This document shows, piece by piece, positions 1 to 4,619 of a stretch of 10,213 bases of DNA. A program made the position numbers and the translations under genes. The stretch's first letter is position 1, and each line of letters begins with the position of its first letter. The notes under the pieces were generated by a model that saw nothing but the letters and a program-made list of their open reading frames with translations, was not told where the DNA came from and ran no database searches. This DNA is from an uncultured Clostridia bacterium (GTDB lineage: Bacteria; Bacillota; Clostridia; Lachnospirales; CAG-274): positions 1 to 10,213 of the forward strand of contig CAJTVH010000073.1 in assembly GCA_910579745.1 (NCBI GenBank), in the 5' to 3' direction.

Positions 1-2
1 TA

Positions 3-851
3 TCACACCGCTTGTTTTCGCTCAATCAGCGGTATAATTCCGTCTCTTTTAAGCAAATCGTATATAAACAGCCTGCCCTTTTGCGTCCATTTTGTCCGCA
101 TAATAACGTCGGACGTTCCGTCTGTCCTTGTAATATTTACCGTTTCCGAACTTGTATACCCTTTGTCGTGGTATTTTCTGTACAAAAGCCATTGATTTCC
201 CTGTTTATACTGTATATTCTTATCAGCGAGAATTTTATTCATCTGCCTCGCGCTCATTCCGTAATCTTTGGCTATCTGATTAATATTCACAAGAGCCTTA
301 CTTTGTAAAATAGTGTCCGTATAATCCGCTTTCGGCTTTAACTCTCCGATAAGCTGTTCCTGCCGTTTGTTGGTTACTTCTAAAGTTTTTATTTTTTCCT
401 TTTTGGTTTTAAGTTCCGTCAAAAGTTTTATTCCAAAGTCAGGATTTAATATAACATTTTCTATTGTAATATCTTCCACATATGTACCCGTTTCTTTTAC
501 CTTTTTCAAAGTATCCTCAACCTTGACAAAATAATTCCTTGCCTGTTCACCTTTCTCACTATGAGAAGTCATCGCAAGCTTTTTCGCAAACATGGCGGTA
601 ATTTTATAATCTTGTGTTTTATTACCCTCGACATCAATGTCGAACCCTATATAGTCAATATTTTTTTCAGCAAAAGCATTATCTAAAATATTACTCTTTG
701 CCCACCTTGAAAATTGCCCTTTCGCCAATTCTAAAAAATCATATAGATTTCTTGCTGTTGTCATTCCATCTTCATCAATCTTTAGCAATACTTCAATAGG
801 TGTTTGTTTAGTGACATTAACTTTATCCATCTTTTCAATTTTATTGTTCAT
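3..851 (-). CDS. Phage antirepressor with AntA/AntB and KilAC domains
   Basis: This 282-residue protein is complete, with its TGA stop at positions 5-3. Residues about 18-110 look like the AntA/AntB family (DGMTTARNLYDFLELAKGQFSRWAK, then LAMTSHSEKGEQARNYF split across the domain). Residues about 135-175 are charged and helical, a probable linker. Residues about 174-277 match the KilAC (ANT) C-terminal domain, with the typical ending WTQKGRLFIYDLLK and GIIPLIE. Known relatives of this two-domain type bind or displace phage repressors during induction, or bind DNA. The start has a strong ribosome binding site (AAGGAGG, 8 bases before ATG). It follows the ORF6N gene by 29 bases and probably shares its transcript. 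It is the third antirepressor-type gene in a row. The family assignment is secure; the target repressor cannot be read from this window. Confidence 0.9.
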   Translation of the reverse strand: MNNKIEKMDKVNVTKQTPIEVLLKIDEDGMTTARNLYDFLELAKGQFSRWAKSNILDNAFAEKNIDYIGFDIDVEGNKTQDYKITAMFAKKLAMTSHSEKGEQARNYFVKVEDTLKKVKETGTYVEDITIENVILNPDFGIKLLTELKTKKEKIKTLEVTNKRQEQLIGELKPKADYTDTILQSKALVNINQIAKDYGMSARQMNKILADKNIQYKQGNQWLLYRKYHDKGYTSSETVNITRTDGTSDVIMRTKWTQKGRLFIYDLLKRDGIIPLIERKQAV

Positions 852-880
852 AACTATTTCCTCCTTTTTTTATTTCAGCT

Positions 881-1174
881 TTAGTAATTTTTATTAGTAT
901 CGAGAATTTTACAATGACGGTTCGCTCCCCGTTCCGTCCATAGGTAAAGCTGGGGTGTATGTTTATCAACTAAGTAACTATCAGTTACCAAGTTCTTAAA
1001 CTCCTTTAATTCTTCACCTTTTAAAAGATAATAATGTTTTCCCTCTTCAAATTTTTTATTATTACGATTAAAATTCATTTTTATATCGTCAACCGATGTT
1101 TCATAAATCTCCGCCAACTGCTGTGTTGTTAAAATCCTCTGTCCATTGTGTTTTAAAATTGGTAAATTGCTCAT
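881..1174 (-). CDS. Short ORF6N-domain DNA-binding protein, possibly truncated
   Basis: This 97-residue protein consists of an ORF6N domain, a Bro/KilA-N related module common in phage regulators. Visible family marks are GQRILTTQQLAEIYET near the start, FEEGKHYYLL in the middle and LYLWTERGANRHCKILDT at the end. Many family members continue after this last motif into a helical linker and an ORF6C or other C-terminal domain; here the frame stops five residues after the motif (NKNY then TAA). No continuation is readable in the other frames before the next ribosome binding site, so this is either a naturally short form or the head of a gene that lost its tail. The start is supported by AAGGAG nine bases before ATG. 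It lies first in a probable two-gene transcript with the AntA/KilAC gene. Confidence 0.8.
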   Translation of the reverse strand: MSNLPILKHNGQRILTTQQLAEIYETSVDDIKMNFNRNNKKFEEGKHYYLLKGEELKEFKNLVTDSYLVDKHTPQLYLWTERGANRHCKILDTNKNY

Positions 1175-1256
1175 ACTATCAAACTCCTTTTTATTTTTTT
1201 ACTTTAGTTGTTTAAATACAGCTTATTTATTCACATCTGTCCTTTGGCATACTTAA

Positions 1257-1286
1257 ATTATACTTATAAATAACCATTTAACACAA
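1257..1286 (-). promoter_or_regulatory. Possible promoter of the ORF6N-AntA/KilAC gene pair
   Basis: Read on the minus strand, a perfect TATAAT (1262-1257) is preceded by TTGTGT (1286-1281) with an 18-base spacer. The -35 box is poor and the spacer is one base long, so this would be a weak or activated promoter. It would start transcription near 1250, about 75 bases before the ORF6N start, and the phased repeats at 1340-1432 lie directly upstream of it. Confidence 0.45.
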
Positions 1287-1339
1287 ACTTCAAATTTGCT
1301 CATATCCGACCGTTTTAGCTATTTTCATACAATGATTTA

Positions 1340-1432
1340 AACTTTATAAAATTATTGAAAACTTTATAAAATCAATGAATATTTATACAATCTTAAAAAA
1401 AACTTTATAAAACTTTGCAAAACTTTATAAAA
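1340..1432 (+). repeat. Phased AACTTTATAA repeats (iteron-like or operator array)
   Basis: Exact AACTTTATAAAA occurs at 1340-1351, 1360-1371, 1401-1412 and 1421-1432, and a variant AACTTTGCAAAA at 1411-1422. Start-to-start distances are 20, 41, 10 and 10 bases, close to one, two or four helical turns. A further degenerate match, AATTTATAAAA, lies near 1594. Each unit holds the palindrome TTTATAAA. The array lies upstream of the ORF6N promoter, which suggests cooperative protein binding on one face of the DNA. That is inference; simple AT-rich sequence could produce some of the matches but not the exact spacing. Confidence 0.6.
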
Positions 1433-1642
1433 CTAAAGTGGGAAATTTTGCTTATTTTTTTCTTCAAACTTTGTTTTTCTCAAAAAAGCTCTTTATTTTA
1501 ATAATGTACCTAACTTTTAGTTTTTAACCACGCATAAATATACAAATATAATTATTTTCATAGAATATTTATGCAATTTTACATAATAATCAAAAATTTA
1601 TAAAACTTTCCGTACTTTTTCAAATCTTTTTTATATTTAGAA

Positions 1643-1663
1643 AAGCCTCTAAAGTGGAGGCTT
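1643..1663 (-). terminator. Probable intrinsic terminator after the Rha-type antirepressor
   Basis: Arms AAGCCTC and GAGGCTT form a 7-bp stem with a 7-base loop, 28 bases after the stop codon. Only a short T run (TTTTC) follows on the minus strand, so termination may be partial. It closes the ribbon-helix-helix/antirepressor transcript. Confidence 0.65.
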
Positions 1664-1690
1664 AAAATTCAAATATTTACTTAACTTTAC

Positions 1691-2467
1691 TTATATAACC
1701 GTACTTTTGCTGTTTTCCCCAAGCCTGATACAAATTTGTATAGGCATATCATACTTTAACGCCTTTTCAATAGTTTTAGATTTTGGTTCAATAGTTTTAT
1801 TCACGTTTATAAATTCAGTTTCATTAATACCGCTTAAAATCAATTCTTTAGCTCCCTCATTCATTTTTATTTTTTTATCCTGTGACAAAATATCAAGAGC
1901 TTTAATCACACCGTGAGGATAAAGATAAGAAATAAGGTCGCCATTATGATAGTTAAAACCATATTTTCTATTTAGTTCTTCATAGTCTTGTTCTGTAAAT
2001 CCGGCATTCCAGTCACGTCCGCCTGTAAAATATTCCGGCCGGTAAAACAATTTGTGCTTTTTAATATCAACTCCTGTAATATCAATAAAATCTCTTTCAA
2101 GAATAACTTTATTTCCATTAAAATCTCTTACAAACCACGGTTCTTTTGGCTTTGGATTTTTTAATTCCTCTTCCATTTCGTGAAAACGATTGATGTAGCT
2201 CGCTGTAAATAACACGCCTTTCTTCCCTGTAAGTTTGTGCCCTATAAGTTCACAGCCTTTTTTGGTTACCTCGTAACAAGGTCTTTTTTCACCTTTAGCG
2301 TCAACATATATATCTTCCTTGAAAAAATCAACAAATCCAAAATTGGCTTCGTTAAAATATTTTATATAAATTTTAATATCTCTCAACAATTTACTATGTT
2401 CTTTTCCAACCATTTTTGCCACTTCACGGCTATTAATTGTCAATTCCCACGGTTTTAAATTTTCCAT
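1691..2467 (-). CDS. Rha-type phage antirepressor
   Basis: The protein has 258 residues when started at ATG 2467, which has AGGAG eight bases upstream; an in-frame TTG at 2485 is rejected because it would lie within or before that ribosome binding site. Residues about 8-103 are a Rha (pRha) domain: LTINSREVAKMVGKEHSKLLRDI, then YEVTKKGCELIGHKLTGKKG and a helical end (given here in two partial pieces). Rha proteins are phage regulators related to antirepressors. Residues about 108-258 form a C-terminal region with aromatic motifs (FYRPEYFTGGRDW, YLYPHG) that I do not recognise. It is second in a transcript behind a ribbon-helix-helix gene, and an antisense RNA arises in the gap between them. 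Its ribosome binding site lies in a predicted stem. Domain call is firm; the repressor it acts on is unknown. Confidence 0.85.
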   Translation of the reverse strand: MENLKPWELTINSREVAKMVGKEHSKLLRDIKIYIKYFNEANFGFVDFFKEDIYVDAKGEKRPCYEVTKKGCELIGHKLTGKKGVLFTASYINRFHEMEEELKNPKPKEPWFVRDFNGNKVILERDFIDITGVDIKKHKLFYRPEYFTGGRDWNAGFTEQDYEELNRKYGFNYHNGDLISYLYPHGVIKALDILSQDKKIKMNEGAKELILSGINETEFINVNKTIEPKSKTIEKALKYDMPIQICIRLGENSKSTVI

Positions 2468-2475
2468 ATAAAAAA

Positions 2476-2508
2476 CTCCTTTCAAATTAAATTTGGTATT
2501 GAAAGAAG
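2476..2508 (-). promoter_or_regulatory. RNA stem that sequesters the antirepressor ribosome binding site
   Basis: In the minus-strand transcript, CTTCTTTCAA (2508-2499) can pair with TTGAAAGGAG (2485-2476), ten pairs with one G-U, around a 13-base loop. The second arm contains the AGGAG of the Rha-type antirepressor, so translation would be low unless the stem is opened. The first arm is also, on the other strand, the -35 region of the antisense RNA promoter. The pairing is seen in the sequence; its effect is inference. Confidence 0.55.
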
Positions 2509-2527
2509 TCCCTCTGAATGGTATAAT
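2499..2527 (+). promoter_or_regulatory. Promoter of the antisense small RNA
   Basis: TTGAAA (2499-2504), a 17-base spacer and TATAAT (2522-2527) make a strong plus-strand promoter, one of few on this strand. An inverted repeat, CTCTGAA (2512-2518) and TTCAGAG (2531-2537), brackets the -10 box and could be a protein-binding site. Transcription should begin near A2534. Confidence 0.75.
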
Positions 2528-2533
2528 ATTTTC

Positions 2534-2611
2534 AGAGAGATTTCTCTCTTATTTCGATAACACGTTCGGGTTAGTCGCCAAACTAACAAGTCCCGTTCGT
2601 GTTATTTTTTT
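2534..2611 (+). ncRNA. Predicted antisense small RNA, Sar-like in position
   Basis: The predicted RNA is about 78 bases: it begins after the plus-strand promoter and ends in a clear intrinsic terminator. It folds into two hairpins, a short 5' one (AGAGAG 2534-2539 with CTCTCT 2544-2549) and the terminator stem. It contains no reading frame of note. It is fully complementary to the gap between the ribbon-helix-helix gene and the Rha-type antirepressor and overlaps the last ten bases of the former. Phage P22 makes a similar two-hairpin antisense RNA, Sar, between arc and ant. Unlike Sar, this RNA begins about 50 bases upstream of the antirepressor's ribosome binding site, so it would have to act by refolding the leader, by cleavage of the duplex, or by transcriptional interference. 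Not experimentally shown. Confidence 0.65.
2557..2611 (+). terminator. Intrinsic terminator of the antisense RNA
   Basis: ATAACACG (2557-2564) pairs with CGTGTTAT (2598-2605); inside, CGGG pairs with CCCG and TTAGT with ACTAA around the loop CGCCAA. A run of seven T (2605-2611) follows on the plus strand only. On the minus strand no T run follows, so the co-transcribed antirepressor should not be cut off. Confidence 0.8.
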
Positions 2612-2778
2612 ATATCACCCTTTAATTTTCCTATCCCTCGCCTTATTGCTTCTGCACGCTCCACAGTTTCCTGCTCACAATAACTATTTAGTATACTTGA
2701 CGATTCAGCATCTAACCTAACAGTTATACGCTCATTTTTGGGATTATTAGTTGGGCGACCTATTTTTTTGTCAGACAT
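2602..2778 (-). CDS. Small ribbon-helix-helix DNA-binding protein (Arc-like)
   Basis: A 58-residue basic protein. After a flexible start (MSDKKIGRPTNNPK) comes a likely beta strand ERITVRLDAE (residues 16-25), helix SSSILNSYCEQET and helix RAEAIRRGIGKLK, the order and spacing of the ribbon-helix-helix fold that binds DNA as a dimer through the paired strands. The start ATG has GGCGGTGAT, close to the full anti-16S complement, upstream. It is the first gene after a strong promoter whose -10 box lies at the centre of a 12-bp inverted repeat, so autorepression is likely. It is followed in the same direction by a Rha-type antirepressor, which is the Arc-Ant order of phage P22. The fold is confident from the sequence pattern; the operator assignment is inference. 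Confidence 0.85.
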   Translation of the reverse strand: MSDKKIGRPTNNPKNERITVRLDAESSSILNSYCEQETVERAEAIRRGIGKLKGDIKK

Positions 2779-2789
2779 ATAATCACCGC

Positions 2790-2834
2790 CTTTTGTCTGC
2801 CATAATTACATTATATAGTTTCGGCAGACAAAAG
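2790..2834. promoter_or_regulatory. 12-bp inverted-repeat operator around the -10 box
   Basis: CTTTTGTCTGCC (2790-2801) and GGCAGACAAAAG (2823-2834) are perfect inverted copies with a 21-base centre. The centre falls on the TATAAT box of the promoter and the outer arm touches the -35. This is the geometry expected for a repressor that blocks its own promoter; the adjacent ribbon-helix-helix protein is the natural candidate. Confidence 0.75.
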
Positions 2835-2838
2835 TCAA
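2810..2838 (-). promoter_or_regulatory. Promoter of the ribbon-helix-helix/antirepressor transcript
   Basis: TTGACT (2838-2833), a 17-base spacer and TATAAT (2815-2810) on the minus strand form a near-consensus promoter. The start would be near 2803, giving a leader of about 25 bases. It lies just after the lipoprotein cassette's terminator, so this transcript is independent. Confidence 0.85.
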
Positions 2839-2852
2839 GAGTTTTTGCAAAG

Positions 2853-2880
2853 AAAAAAGACAATCTTTCGATTGCCTTTT
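2853..2880 (-). terminator. Intrinsic terminator of the lipoprotein cassette
   Basis: On the minus strand GGCAATC, loop GAAA and GATTGTC form a 7-bp stem (one G-U) followed by six T. It begins about 30 bases after the lipoprotein stop codon. Confidence 0.85.
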
Positions 2881-2907
2881 TCACCGTTTCTAAGATAAAT
2901 TTTATAT

Positions 2908-3432
2908 TTATTCTACCTTGTCAATGTCTTTACCAAATGCGTCTGAATATTGACTATACAAACCTGTGTCAAAGTCATAAGTATAATCACCCACTACAGG
3001 TTTTTTATCTTTTAACTTACCATACAAAATATCAATTTGACCGGAAAGTTTTTCCCAGTCAGATTTAACATCAGAAAATTTAGAATCATCTAAACCTTTT
3101 ATGTACTCATCATACTCTTTTTTTGTTTCCATAGCCTTTCCCAGTTGTTCAATAGTAAAATCTAAATCCATTGTTTTTCCTGTACTATTTTTTCCGTCAC
3201 CTATATAATGAGATATGTCACAAAAACCATCATTCCAAATATCAGATGTTAAAAAGTTCTTTATCTCCTTTAATTTTTGTTTTTCAGTTTTTTGAGGTTT
3301 TTCAGAAGTTTCCCCATCATTTTTAACTACCTCTGTTTTTGATGAATTAGACTCTTGAATAGTATTTTCTCCCCCACAACCAACAAAACAAATCGACGAA
3401 ACTATTAAAGCAACGCTAAGTAATCTTTTCAT
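2908..3432 (-). CDS. Small surface lipoprotein, probable lysogenic-conversion cargo
   Basis: A 174-residue protein with a lipoprotein signal: positive MKR, a hydrophobic stretch (residues 4-17) and a lipobox-like FVGC with Cys19 as the lipid-bearing residue. A Ser/Thr/Glu/Lys-rich linker follows (about 22-55), then a mostly helical soluble domain with the motif DIWNDGFCDISHYIGDGKNS and a Lys/Asp-rich remainder. After processing it should sit on the outer face of the membrane. I do not recognise the family. The gene has its own perfect promoter and its own terminator and lies within a phage tail operon, the usual layout of a 'moron' expressed in the lysogen. Some phage lipoproteins (for example Ltp of phage TP-J34) block superinfecting DNA entry; a similar role is possible but not shown. 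The start has AAAGGGG ten bases upstream. Confidence 0.85.
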   Translation of the reverse strand: MKRLLSVALIVSSICFVGCGGENTIQESNSSKTEVVKNDGETSEKPQKTEKQKLKEIKNFLTSDIWNDGFCDISHYIGDGKNSTGKTMDLDFTIEQLGKAMETKKEYDEYIKGLDDSKFSDVKSDWEKLSGQIDILYGKLKDKKPVVGDYTYDFDTGLYSQYSDAFGKDIDKVE

Positions 3433-3452
3433 AAAAAAGACACCCCTTTCAT
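3429..3452 (-). CDS. Seven-codon leader reading frame before the lipoprotein
   Basis: An ATG at 3452 has GGAG eight bases upstream and opens a frame of MKGVSFL ending in TGA. That stop overlaps the lipoprotein ATG (ATGA). The frame runs across the lipoprotein's own ribosome binding site. It may couple translation, or the match may be accidental; nothing further supports it. Confidence 0.3.
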   Translation of the reverse strand: MKGVSFL

Positions 3453-3465
3453 ATAATTTTCTCCA

Positions 3466-3494
3466 ATTATATCAAAAAGGGTATCTTTTGTCAA
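3466..3494 (-). promoter_or_regulatory. Perfect consensus promoter of the lipoprotein gene
   Basis: TTGACA (3494-3489), 17 bases, TATAAT (3471-3466) is an exact housekeeping-sigma promoter. It starts four bases after the stop codon of the frameshifted tail chaperone. A palindrome, ATATAATT and AATTATAT (3451-3458, 3465-3472), covers the -10 box and start region and may be an operator. Such a promoter would be active in the lysogen while the tail genes are silent. Confidence 0.9.
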
Positions 3495-3497
3495 ATT

Positions 3498-4093
3498 TCA
3501 CCTTCTTCTTCGTTTTCTTTTCGCCTTTGCCGTTCCTTTTTTCTCCGCCTCGGCATAATTCCGCAAAAATCCTATAACCGCCGCTTTCTCAAACCTGTCC
3601 ATCTCAATAAACTCTCTGGGCCTCATACCCATTTTTATAAACGCCATATAAGCGTAATTAGTCTCAGGGTCGCCCTTAATCAGTTTTTTATTTCTTCGAC
3701 CAATTCATCAATATCCGTTCTGAATCCTGAGAAGTCAAGAATAGCCTTATGTAAGACGCTTACCTCCCCTGAAAGCAAAACTTTGTTAAGATACTGATAA
3801 GCGTTCACGCAGCCTACTTTCTTTATGCTTTCAGCGTCCTTAAAATTGGGATTAAGCGTATTTTCAATAACCAGTTCCTCAGCGAACGCCTCCGAATTGA
3901 CTTCCGGCTCTCCCTTTTTATTAATTTTAGTATGCTTTCTCCTTAGTTCCTTTACCTCTTTTTGAGTCACCGTTTTAATCGTCGCCGTGAAAAGCTTTCC
4001 GTTACTGTCTCTCAATCTGTTAGAAACAGGTATTTCTTTCGTCATACCCTCAACTAAATTCTGATTTAAAAATTCCTGTAATGTCTCCGCCAT
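3498..4093 (-). CDS. Tail assembly chaperone, -1 frameshift fusion product
   Basis: A -1 shift at the A AAA AAC site joins the 137-residue XkdN-like protein to a 61-residue extension, giving 198 residues. The extension begins LIKGDPETNYAYMAFIKMGM and contains RPREFIEMDRFEKAAVIGFL; the pattern MGMRPREF followed by a helix is what is seen in the second frame of XkdN-type chaperones. It ends in a strongly basic tail (AKAKRKRRRR). In lambda and many other phages the equivalent gpG-gpT ratio, set by frameshifting, chaperones the tape measure protein before tube assembly. The extension has no own start with a ribosome binding site. The shift is inferred from the slippery site and the conserved-looking downstream protein, both directly visible. 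Confidence 0.85.
3680..4093 (-). CDS. Tail assembly chaperone, XkdN-like (unshifted product)
   Basis: A 137-residue soluble protein of the XkdN type. It starts MAETLQEFLNQN, then has a beta-rich section (KEIPVSNRLRDSNGKLFTATIK) split by typical basic residues, and a helical C-terminal half (AFAEELVIENTLNPNFKDAE). It acts in the cytoplasm on the tape measure protein. The start has AGGAGG nine bases before ATG 4093; an ATG at 4100 is out of frame. It stands directly after the tail tube gene, as in PBSX. The TGA stop at 3682-3680 immediately follows the frameshift site, so most ribosomes end here and a minority make the longer fusion. Confidence 0.9.
   Translation of the reverse strand: MAETLQEFLNQNLVEGMTKEIPVSNRLRDSNGKLFTATIKTVTQKEVKELRRKHTKINKKGEPEVNSEAFAEELVIENTLNPNFKDAESIKKVGCVNAYQYLNKVLLSGEVSVLHKAILDFSGFRTDIDELVEEIKN
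3683..3689 (-). other. Programmed -1 ribosomal frameshift site
   Basis: The heptamer A AAA AAC is read in the zero frame as ATA AAA AAC, with the stop TGA next. This fits the X XXY YYZ rule exactly. After the slip the -1 frame stays open for 61 codons. No strong stimulatory hairpin is obvious immediately downstream. Confidence 0.85.
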
Positions 4094-4141
4094 GTCTCAT
4101 AACCTCCTAAAATGGTATTTTTATTTATTTTTTTAGTTTTT

Positions 4142-4606
4142 TTATTCCACAATAACCTCGCCAAACTCATTAAGCAGGTCAATATCGTTAAAAGTAAAGT
4201 CAATATCCTCATCAAGCTCCGTAGAGTCAATGTCAAGCTTTGCCATAACGATACTGTCAAGATTAACCCCCTTGACAATCGCCGTCTGTTTGCCTATTTT
4301 GGTGCTTGGGTCCTCATTCTCAATAAGTATGTCAAAGTAGGTATCAACACCCTCTTTGATATATCTCATCATCATCGCCCTAAACTTGCTTGTACAGTAA
4401 TATATAGTCATAGAACCCGAACCGCTCCATCCGTTAGCTTTGTGTTTCGTACCTGTCTGCCCTAATACTTTTATCTCGCCTTTTTCCTTTTCCACGCTGA
4501 CCTCTATATTTTTCACATAGAAAAGTTCCTCAACGTTTCCGTCTATTGTAGCGATACATCGCCCCATAGCTCCGTTCACAACGCTCTCAACAGCCAATGT
4601 AGCCAT
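4142..4606 (-). CDS. xkdM: Tail tube protein, XkdM-like
   Basis: A 154-residue protein of the XkdM/YqbM family that builds the inner tube of contractile tails. Features are a short N-terminus with NGAMGRCIATIDG, a central beta-rich part containing GEIKVLGQTGTKHKANGWSG and SMTIYYCTSKFR, and an acidic C-terminus. Length fits the family. The start ATG has GGAGATGAT upstream, and this ribosome binding site overlaps the stop codon of the sheath gene (TAGGAG), which suggests coupled translation. Position directly after the sheath gene and before the chaperone gene is the standard order. Confidence 0.9.
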   Translation of the reverse strand: MATLAVESVVNGAMGRCIATIDGNVEELFYVKNIEVSVEKEKGEIKVLGQTGTKHKANGWSGSGSMTIYYCTSKFRAMMMRYIKEGVDTYFDILIENEDPSTKIGKQTAIVKGVNLDSIVMAKLDIDSTELDEDIDFTFNDIDLLNEFGEVIVE

Positions 4607-4619
4607 AAAATATCATCTC

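Larger units (their letters stand above)
1175..1690. other. AT-rich gene-free gap with regulatory sequence
   Basis: About 516 bases separate the Rha-type antirepressor from the ORF6N gene. I find no convincing open reading frame with a ribosome binding site on either strand. The gap holds the terminator hairpin of the upstream cassette (1643-1663), the phased AACTTTATAA repeats, and a weak minus-strand promoter (1257-1286). The stretch 1440-1640 is very AT-rich and shows no further structure that I can support. Confidence 0.6.

Noticed and set aside
3..851. The KilAC protein as truncated by the window edge
   Set aside because: A TGA stop at 5-3 follows the normal C-terminal motif, so the gene is complete.
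1340..1432. Short repeats resembling a CRISPR array
   Set aside because: Units are 10-12 bases with spacers from none to about 30 bases, low complexity, and no cas genes; CRISPR repeats are longer with even spacers.
2557..2611. The hairpin after the ribbon-helix-helix gene as a terminator for that gene
   Set aside because: The T run is only on the plus strand, so it ends the antisense RNA; minus-strand transcription should continue into the antirepressor.
4066..4278. 70-codon minus-strand frame overlapping the tube gene end
   Set aside because: Out of frame with the tail tube gene, Leu/Ser/Thr-rich shadow composition, no ribosome binding site.
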